DNA from: Spirochaetaceae bacterium
GTDB taxonomy: Bacteria; Spirochaetota; Spirochaetia; Treponematales; Breznakiellaceae
DNA: 64,000 nt
Assembly (NCBI GenBank): GCA_031278215.1
Contig: JAITKV010000034.1
Coordinates: forward strand, 55,525 to 119,524
Direction: 5' to 3'
Shown: one piece after another, positions 59,266-64,000 of the stretch
Position numbering within the stretch: position 1 is the first letter of the stretch
Layout of the letters: each line of letters begins with the position of its first letter
Notes under the pieces: model-generated
Seen by the model: the letters and a program-made list of their open reading frames with translations, nothing else
The model's database searches: none
What the model was told of the DNA's origin: nothing
Program-made: the position numbers and the translations under genes

Positions 59266-60005
59266 AATTACTGCTGGTGCTGGGATCGGATAAAACCTTT
59301 GACAATATGTCTCTTTTCCTAAAACCCCTGGGTTTTGAACTGATACGGTACCGGAATGTCCAAAAGGCCATGGACAATATCGACGAGATTGATCCGGTGG
59401 GGATCATTGTCAGCGCCAAGGACTTTCCCCGGCACTGGAAAACCCTGGTCCGGTTTATCCGGTATGAACGTTCCAAGAACGAGTGTCCTATTATCATCCT
59501 TAAGGGCGATTCCTTTCCCGAGGAGGAAATAAACAAGGCCATGGCCCTGGAAGTCAACGGGCTGGTGCTGGAATCCCTGGAAAACCCGGGGGAAACGGAA
59601 AAAATCCAAACCCTTTTGGCCCGGTACGTTTCGGTGGAGGACAAGCGAAAAAACCGCCGGTACAGGCCCGAAGGCTGGACCCGCTTTGATTTTATCTTTT
59701 CCCACCCCCAAAATGAAAAGTACATTACGGGAACGGTTAAAACCGTTTCTTCCACGGGAATTGCCTTTGAACCGGACCACCCCGCGCTGACAGAAAATCT
59801 TAAGACCGGCGACACGGTGCAGTACTGTTCGTTACGGGCGGGGGACCACGTTGTTTCCCCCCTCTGCGCCCTGCGGCGGCCGGGAAAGATCCTTTCTATG
59901 GAATTTCTTTCGTTTCCGAAAAATGAAAAGGAACTTCTGGATATTTATCTGGAAAATCTTCCGCTGGAAGAACTTAAGGCAAAACAGGAACAGGAACAGA
60001 AATAG
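59262..60005 (+). CDS. Receiver-like plus PilZ-like protein, possible c-di-GMP effector
   Basis: 247 residues. The N-terminal 125 residues (KLLLVLGSDKTFDNMSLFLK; GIIVSAKDFPRHWKTLVRFI; CPIIILKGDSF) resemble a CheY-type receiver without a clear phosphoacceptor Asp (SAKDF stands there). From 125 on, RKNRRYRPEGWTRFDFIFSH and GTVKTVSSTGIAFEPD resemble PilZ (R-x3-R and (D/N)-x-S-x2-G, here with Thr for D/N). c-di-GMP binding is therefore possible but not assured. The C-terminal tail is a Gln/Glu/Lys helix. Coupled to the exported protein upstream. Confidence 0.72.
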   Translation: MKLLLVLGSDKTFDNMSLFLKPLGFELIRYRNVQKAMDNIDEIDPVGIIVSAKDFPRHWKTLVRFIRYERSKNECPIIILKGDSFPEEEINKAMALEVNGLVLESLENPGETEKIQTLLARYVSVEDKRKNRRYRPEGWTRFDFIFSHPQNEKYITGTVKTVSSTGIAFEPDHPALTENLKTGDTVQYCSLRAGDHVVSPLCALRRPGKILSMEFLSFPKNEKELLDIYLENLPLEELKAKQEQEQK

Positions 60006-60043
60006 GCCGGCGCCATGGACCCCCGCCGTGCACATCCGCAGAA

Positions 60044-60871
60044 TCAGGGCGCCCCGAAAACGCTGAAAAAATTCTTATCCGTCCCCTTCTCCAGTTCCGC
60101 CTCGCCGCCGCCGGGAACCCCCGCCTCTTTGCGGATCGCCGCGGCCGCCCGGAGGATCGCGGAAAGATCCGCCCAGGAAGAAAAAGCCCTGCCCCGCAGA
60201 GGCTGCCAGGGGGCGTCGGTTTCCAGAAGGATCCGCTCCAGGGGAAAGGCCGCGCAGGACCGGATCGCCCGTTTGTGGTTCAGCATAAGAGCGGCGCCGA
60301 AAGAAAAAAAAGCGGGGATCCCCCGGCGCAAAAGGGAAAACCCTTCACCGGGACTGCCGGGCCAGGAATGAAAAACCACCGCGGGAAGCTGCTTTAAAGC
60401 TCCCGCGTACAAAAAAATCTTGTGCATGGCCCGGCGTACATGGAGAACCACCGGCAGTTTGTAGGTCCGGGCAATTTCCAGATGGGCCGCAAAAAGTTTT
60501 TCCTGGATCTTTTCCGTTTCCCGAAACGCGTCATCGTACAGATCAAAGCCCGTTTCTCCCACCCCGGCGAGGGATCCCGCCGCGGCAAACTGCGCCAGCA
60601 GTTCCAGGGATCGGTGGAAACCGGCTTCCCCGGCGCCGGGAAAGCCGGTTTCCACCGCCCTCCCGGGCGCCTGGGGGTGAACCGCAAAGCACAGGCGGTA
60701 GGGAGCCGCCGCATCCCGTTCCGCCGCGGCGGCCAATTCCCGGTGCAGGGTAAATTCCTCTTCGGTCCAGGCGCTCGCGGCGCAGGGTACGGCAAGCCGC
60801 CGGCGTTCTTCTTCCGCGCCGGGAAAAAGGGCCAGCAGATCCCGGGGATGGGCATGGGCATCGGCAGCCAT
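60044..60871 (-). CDS. tatD: TatD-family metal-dependent hydrolase
   Basis: 275 residues from the ATG at 60871 (GAGAGG six bases upstream; an in-frame GTG at 60901 is weaker). Metal ligands: DAHAHP (HxH) near residue 4, GVGETGFDLY (Glu), VVLHVRRA (His), VVFHSWPGS (His) and LLETDAPWQPL (Asp). TatD proteins act as 3'-5' nucleases or D-amino-acyl-type hydrolases; the exact substrate is uncertain. A 46-bp near-perfect palindrome lies inside the gene. It ends the ruvAB-queA-tatD run. Confidence 0.87.
   Translation of the reverse strand: MAADAHAHPRDLLALFPGAEEERRRLAVPCAASAWTEEEFTLHRELAAAAERDAAAPYRLCFAVHPQAPGRAVETGFPGAGEAGFHRSLELLAQFAAAGSLAGVGETGFDLYDDAFRETEKIQEKLFAAHLEIARTYKLPVVLHVRRAMHKIFLYAGALKQLPAVVFHSWPGSPGEGFSLLRRGIPAFFSFGAALMLNHKRAIRSCAAFPLERILLETDAPWQPLRGRAFSSWADLSAILRAAAAIRKEAGVPGGGEAELEKGTDKNFFSVFGAP
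60612..60657. repeat. 46-bp near-perfect palindrome inside tatD
   Basis: The arms start CGGTGGAAACCGGCTT and the centre is CGGCGCCG; only one base pair fails. It codes for FPGAGEAGFH and neighbours, giving GFPGAGEAGFH in the protein. Confidence 0.8.
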
Positions 60872-60909
60872 GACAGCCTCTCTTTTTAAAGTATTCAACA
60901 CCCGCCGGT

Positions 60910-62019
60910 TCAGGTAATCAGCATGGCGTCCCCGTAGCTAAAAAACCGGTATCCTTTCCGGATCGCCTCGGTATATGTTTCCATGATTAGATCCCGGCCC
61001 GCCAGGGGTTGTGAATGTTCCTGGCCCGCAAAGGCGGAGACCAGCATCAGCAGGGTGGAACCGGGGGTGTGGAAATTGGTAAGCAGGGCATCCACGGCTT
61101 TAAACCGGTATCCGGGGTATATAAAGATCGAACTGCGCCCTTCGCCGGCCCTGACCTTTCCGGCCTCCCCTTCTTTGGCCCAGGCAGATTCCAGGGTGCG
61201 CGCGCTGGTGGTTCCCACGGCGAGGATCTTCCGTCCGGAAGCTCCGGCGTCATTGATCTGCCGGGCCGCCCCGGCGCTGATGCTGTACGCCTCTTCATGC
61301 ATCACATGATCCTCAATATTCCAGGTCCTGACGGGAAGAAAGGTCCCCAGGCCCACGTGGAGGGTTACAAAGGCTTGTTCGACCCCCGCCTGGTCCAGGG
61401 CCCCGAGCAATTCGCCGGTAAAGTGAAGCCCCGCGGTGGGGGCCGCGGCGGACGCGCCGGGACCCAGGGCCGCTCCGGCGGTTCTGTCGGCGTATACGGT
61501 CTGGTACCGCTCGGCGTCCACGGCTTCGGCCCGCCGCTTAATGTAGGCCGGCAGGGGCATGCGGCCGTGAAGATCCAGCCAGGCGTCGTCCACGGGAAAA
61601 TCGAAACGAAGAAAGCGAAATTCCCCCCCCCTATCCGCGGGGCCGTCCACAATCTCCCCTTCCAGGCCCCCTTCAAAGCGGTAACGGCTTCCCGGTTTCC
61701 GCCGCCGGGCCCGGGGGATCATCACCTTCCAAGTATGCCGGTCCAGGGGGTTTAGCAAAAGAAAGTCCGCCACGGCCCCGGTGGCCAGGGAGGTTCCCGA
61801 AAGCCGGGCCCGGCGGACCCGGGAATTGTTAAACACCAGCAGGGGCCGCGGGCCGCAGAGCCCCGAGGCCAGCAAGTCCGGCAGTTCCTCTACCATGCGG
61901 TGCTTCCGGCGGAGCGAAAGGCGGTCCAGGACCATAAGCCTGCTCTTTCCCCGCTCCGGGCTTGGATACCGGGCAATGCATTCCCGGGGAAGATCAAAGT
62001 AAAAATCCCCCAGCGTCAT
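60910..62019 (-). CDS. queA: tRNA preQ1(34) S-adenosylmethionine ribosyltransferase-isomerase QueA
   Basis: 369 residues. Motifs [20 protein letters not shown] at the start, [70 protein letters not shown] and [18 protein letters not shown] are all QueA hallmarks. The enzyme makes epoxyqueuosine on tRNA. It overlaps ruvB by 4 nt. Confidence 0.96.
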   Translation of the reverse strand: MTLGDFYFDLPRECIARYPSPERGKSRLMVLDRLSLRRKHRMVEELPDLLASGLCGPRPLLVFNNSRVRRARLSGTSLATGAVADFLLLNPLDRHTWKVMIPRARRRKPGSRYRFEGGLEGEIVDGPADRGGEFRFLRFDFPVDDAWLDLHGRMPLPAYIKRRAEAVDAERYQTVYADRTAGAALGPGASAAAPTAGLHFTGELLGALDQAGVEQAFVTLHVGLGTFLPVRTWNIEDHVMHEEAYSISAGAARQINDAGASGRKILAVGTTSARTLESAWAKEGEAGKVRAGEGRSSIFIYPGYRFKAVDALLTNFHTPGSTLLMLVSAFAGQEHSQPLAGRDLIMETYTEAIRKGYRFFSYGDAMLIT

Positions 62020-63062
62020 AAGGGAAGTTCATTCCCCGGTCTGTTAAGCCGCAAATGTTTGTAGGCCAAACTGGTTACAATTCTGCCCCGGGGGGTCCGC
62101 TGAAGCAGCCCCGCCTGTATCAGGTAGGGCTCGTAGTAGTCTTCCAGGGTATCCACCGTTTCCCCCACGGAGATCGCCAGGGTTTCGGCTCCCACGGGCC
62201 CCCCGTTGTACCGTTCGATAATAATGCGCAGAATTTCCCTGTCATGCCGTTCCAGGCCAAGACCGTCTATTTCCAGCCGTTCCAGGCCCCGGGAAACTAT
62301 CGCGGCGCTGATCGTTCCGTTTCCCAGCACCTGGGCAAAATCCCGCATCCGCCGCAGCAGCCGGTTTGCCACCCGGGGGGTACCCCTGGAAGAAGCCGCC
62401 AAAAGAACCGCGGCGTCGTCTTCCACGACGGTTTGTAATATCCCCGCGGAACGGCGGACTATGGCTTCCATATCCTCTTTTTTATAAAACCCGAAACGGC
62501 AGCTAATGCCAAAACGGCTTATGAGGGGGCTGGATACATTTCCCGCCTTGGTGGTGGCACCCACCAGGGTAAAGGGCTGTATGGGGATCCGGATGGTCCT
62601 GGCGCTGGGGCCCTGGCCTATGATCCAGTCAAGCTCGTAATCTTCCATGGCAATATACAGCATTTCTTCAATCGCGGGCTTAAGCCGGTGAATTTCGTCG
62701 ATAAAAAAAACGGTTTTTTCGGCAACCGTGGTAAGGATCCCCACCAGGTCCTTGGGCTTGTCCAGGGCCGGGGCCGAGGTAACCTTAAAATCCACCCCCA
62801 GTTCCCGGGCCACAACCTGGGCCAGGGTGGTTTTGCCTAAACCCGGAGGGCCGGTAAGAAAAAGGTGATCCAGGCTTTCGTTCCGTTCCCGGGCGGCGGA
62901 TATAAACACCGAAAGGTTTTCTTTCATCTCCCGCTGGCCAAGGAATTCCTGCAGGCGCTGAGGACGCAGGGACAGGTCCTTTTCATCCTCTTCCCGGAGC
63001 TGGGGACTGGTGACGCCCCAATCGCCGGGGGATTTTTCTTTTTCCCGGTTTCCGTTTCGCAA
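62016..63062 (-). CDS. ruvB: Holliday junction branch migration ATPase RuvB
   Basis: 348 residues. Walker [21 protein letters not shown], Walker [19 protein letters not shown], sensor [21 protein letters not shown] and C-terminal winged helix ending [18 protein letters not shown]. It drives branch migration with RuvA, whose gene lies 3 nt upstream. No ruvC is visible. Confidence 0.97.
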   Translation of the reverse strand: MRNGNREKEKSPGDWGVTSPQLREEDEKDLSLRPQRLQEFLGQREMKENLSVFISAARERNESLDHLFLTGPPGLGKTTLAQVVARELGVDFKVTSAPALDKPKDLVGILTTVAEKTVFFIDEIHRLKPAIEEMLYIAMEDYELDWIIGQGPSARTIRIPIQPFTLVGATTKAGNVSSPLISRFGISCRFGFYKKEDMEAIVRRSAGILQTVVEDDAAVLLAASSRGTPRVANRLLRRMRDFAQVLGNGTISAAIVSRGLERLEIDGLGLERHDREILRIIIERYNGGPVGAETLAISVGETVDTLEDYYEPYLIQAGLLQRTPRGRIVTSLAYKHLRLNRPGNELPL

Positions 63063-63065
63063 GAC

Positions 63066-63662
63066 CTACGCGCCCCCGGATAAGATAACGATGGCCCGTT
63101 TAAAAAGCTCCTGCTCCTGTTCGGGGCCCTTTAAATCGCCGGAAAGCTCCGCCGCCGCCCGTTCCAGCGCGTTCACCGCCAGCCGTTTATCGTAACCCAT
63201 ACCGGAAAGGGCCTCCACCAGGTCCCCGTAGGGAAGGGTTTTGGCGGGGCTATCTTTAGAAAAAGCAAGCTTTCCCCGCAGGCTTAGGATCATCTTTTGG
63301 GCGGTTTTTTTGCCAAGCCCCGGAACCGCCTCGAGCCGGGCCAGATCTTCGGTCTCCAGGGCCCGTTCCAGTTCCTCCTGGTCTATGCCGCCCATGATCT
63401 TAAGGGCCCCCCGGGGGCCGATCCCCTCCACCTTGAGGAGTTCTAAAAACGTGGCGCGCCGGGCTTCGCCGGCAAAGCCGAAGAGCCGCATCTGATCTTC
63501 CTTATGGTAAAGCCAGGTAAAGACCCGGCCCTCGGCCCCCGGCGGGGGAAGGACGTCCAGATCCGTCGCGGGGACGGCGATATCCCACTCCAGGCCCCCG
63601 GTTTCCATCCTGAGCAGTTCCCCGGTTTTTTCGGTGATGGTCCCCCGAATACTGTTAAACAT
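63066..63662 (-). CDS. ruvA: Holliday junction DNA helicase RuvA
   Basis: 198 residues from the ATG at 63662 (a TTG at 63668 is also in frame). Domain I is FNSIRGTITEKTGELLRMET. The two helix-hairpin-helix motifs are LKVEGIGPRGALKIMGG and LEAVPGLGKKTAQKMILSLR. Domain III is at the C-terminus (DLVEALSGMGYDKRLAVNAL). It binds the Holliday junction as a tetramer. First gene of ruvA-ruvB-queA-tatD. Confidence 0.96.
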   Translation of the reverse strand: MFNSIRGTITEKTGELLRMETGGLEWDIAVPATDLDVLPPPGAEGRVFTWLYHKEDQMRLFGFAGEARRATFLELLKVEGIGPRGALKIMGGIDQEELERALETEDLARLEAVPGLGKKTAQKMILSLRGKLAFSKDSPAKTLPYGDLVEALSGMGYDKRLAVNALERAAAELSGDLKGPEQEQELFKRAIVILSGGA

Positions 63663-63940
63663 ATACAAAGCCTACCATGAGCGTACAGGGCAAGTTAAGG
63701 TCCGCGGCCGGGGTCGTTCGCTACAGGCAAGGTTCGCCGTGAATTTACAGGGACGGTCCGTTTGGCGGATGCGGTAAAAAGCGGACCGCCGCCGGCCTGC
63801 GGGCGCCGGCCTGCGGGCGCCGTCCGGCGTCAACTTTCCCCTTGACACCCTCCCCGTACTGTTTCAAAATAAAATCCGGCTAAAAACTTACCTTGACTCT
63901 CCGGCGTCCGGGTCGTAACGGCGGCAGACAGGGGGTATAT
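63663..63940. other. Intergenic region with short GC repeats
   Basis: Contains a 14-bp tandem unit GCCGGCCTGCGGGC twice (about 63792-63819) and a -35-like TTGACA at 63842-63847 with a weak CAAAAT 17 bp on. A second TTGACT lies at about 63893. No RNA gene is recognised. Confidence 0.4.
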
Positions 63941-64000
63941 ATGAAAAAACCGGCGGTAATCGTATGTGCGGTCCTTGCCGCCCTCGCGCCCTGCGCCACC
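63941..64000 (+). CDS. Start of an exported protein, cut by the window edge
   Basis: Twenty codons from an ATG at 63941 (GGGGG about six bases upstream): MKKPAVIVCAVLAALAPCAT, a signal peptide. The Cys in LAPC could be a lipobox but is not a strong one. Nothing can be said about function. Confidence 0.55.
   Translation, partial: MKKPAVIVCAVLAALAPCAT

Noticed and set aside
1..64000. Prophage, IS element or integrated island, suggested by the two tyrosine recombinases
   Set aside because: Both recombinases are complete Xer proteins in a conserved operon; no inverted terminal repeats, transposase or phage genes are visible and composition is uniform.

Overview
The window reads as a single chromosomal stretch of a treponeme-like spirochaete (Treponemataceae, or a close relative). 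The evidence is two periplasmic-filament sheath proteins of the FlaA family next to a class II fructose-bisphosphate aldolase, a TatT/TatP/TatQM TRAP transporter of the type known from Treponema pallidum, a phoH-pgpH-ybeY-tlyC cluster, and a codV-hslVU-flgB junction. G+C is high, codon use is even, and no insertion sequence, prophage or CRISPR array is visible. It looks like core chromosome rather than an island. The species cannot be fixed from this sequence alone.

Layout. 1-16.5 kb (minus strand): one long run of overlapping genes in the transcription order mraZ, rsmH, ftsL-like, murF, mraY, ftsW, ftsQ, ftsA, ftsZ, xerD, TPR protein, dprA, topA, xerC, hslV, hslU, flgB. It starts at a sigma70 promoter followed by a four-repeat MraZ operator, and it links wall synthesis and division to chromosome resolution, DNA topology, proteolysis and the flagellar rod. 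16.6-20.6 kb: a small unknown gene divergent from mraZ, a nuclease-like protein, a structured untranslated region, and two flaA genes behind a perfect-consensus promoter. 20.6-26.3 kb (plus): fba; then infC-rpmI-rplT followed directly by a coiled-coil protein, zapA, manA and yaiI; one membrane protein on the minus strand lies between fba and infC. 26.3-33.9 kb (minus): a GAF/HD-GYP c-di-GMP-type protein, secreted hypothetical proteins, and a lipoate block (lipA, a stand-alone ligase C-terminal domain, lplA) behind an Lnb-like lipoprotein-modification membrane protein. 34-36.3 kb (plus): a LysM/degenerate-M23 protein followed by a short sigma70-family factor, an nlpD-rpoS-like pair. 36.2-42 kb (minus): pgm-tatT-tatP-tatQM. 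42.1-45.9 kb (plus): a three-hairpin leader and the sodium-pumping decarboxylase genes oadG-oadA-oadB. 46-54.5 kb (minus): TPR protein, tlyC/corC, ybeY, pgpH, phoH, tRNA-Val, plsC and a HAD phosphatase. 54.6-58.2 kb (minus): mfd. 58.3-60 kb (plus): a secreted protein and a receiver/PilZ-like protein. 60-63.7 kb (minus): ruvA-ruvB-queA-tatD. A plus-strand secreted protein starts at the right edge.

The genes are mostly housekeeping, so the more unusual signals are in expression and DNA structure. They include a non-AUG start for ftsA, three genes whose -10 box lies 6-8 nt before the ATG (likely leaderless mRNAs), the repeat-based MraZ operator, a 177-nt rod-like RNA fold beside flaA, several perfect 31-46 bp palindromes (one inside tatD), in-frame minisatellites in mfd and manA, and a split lipoate ligase. 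I did not find a clearly new multi-gene system. The best candidates for something undescribed are the Lnb-like/lipoate operon, the triple-hairpin leader and the structured RNA.
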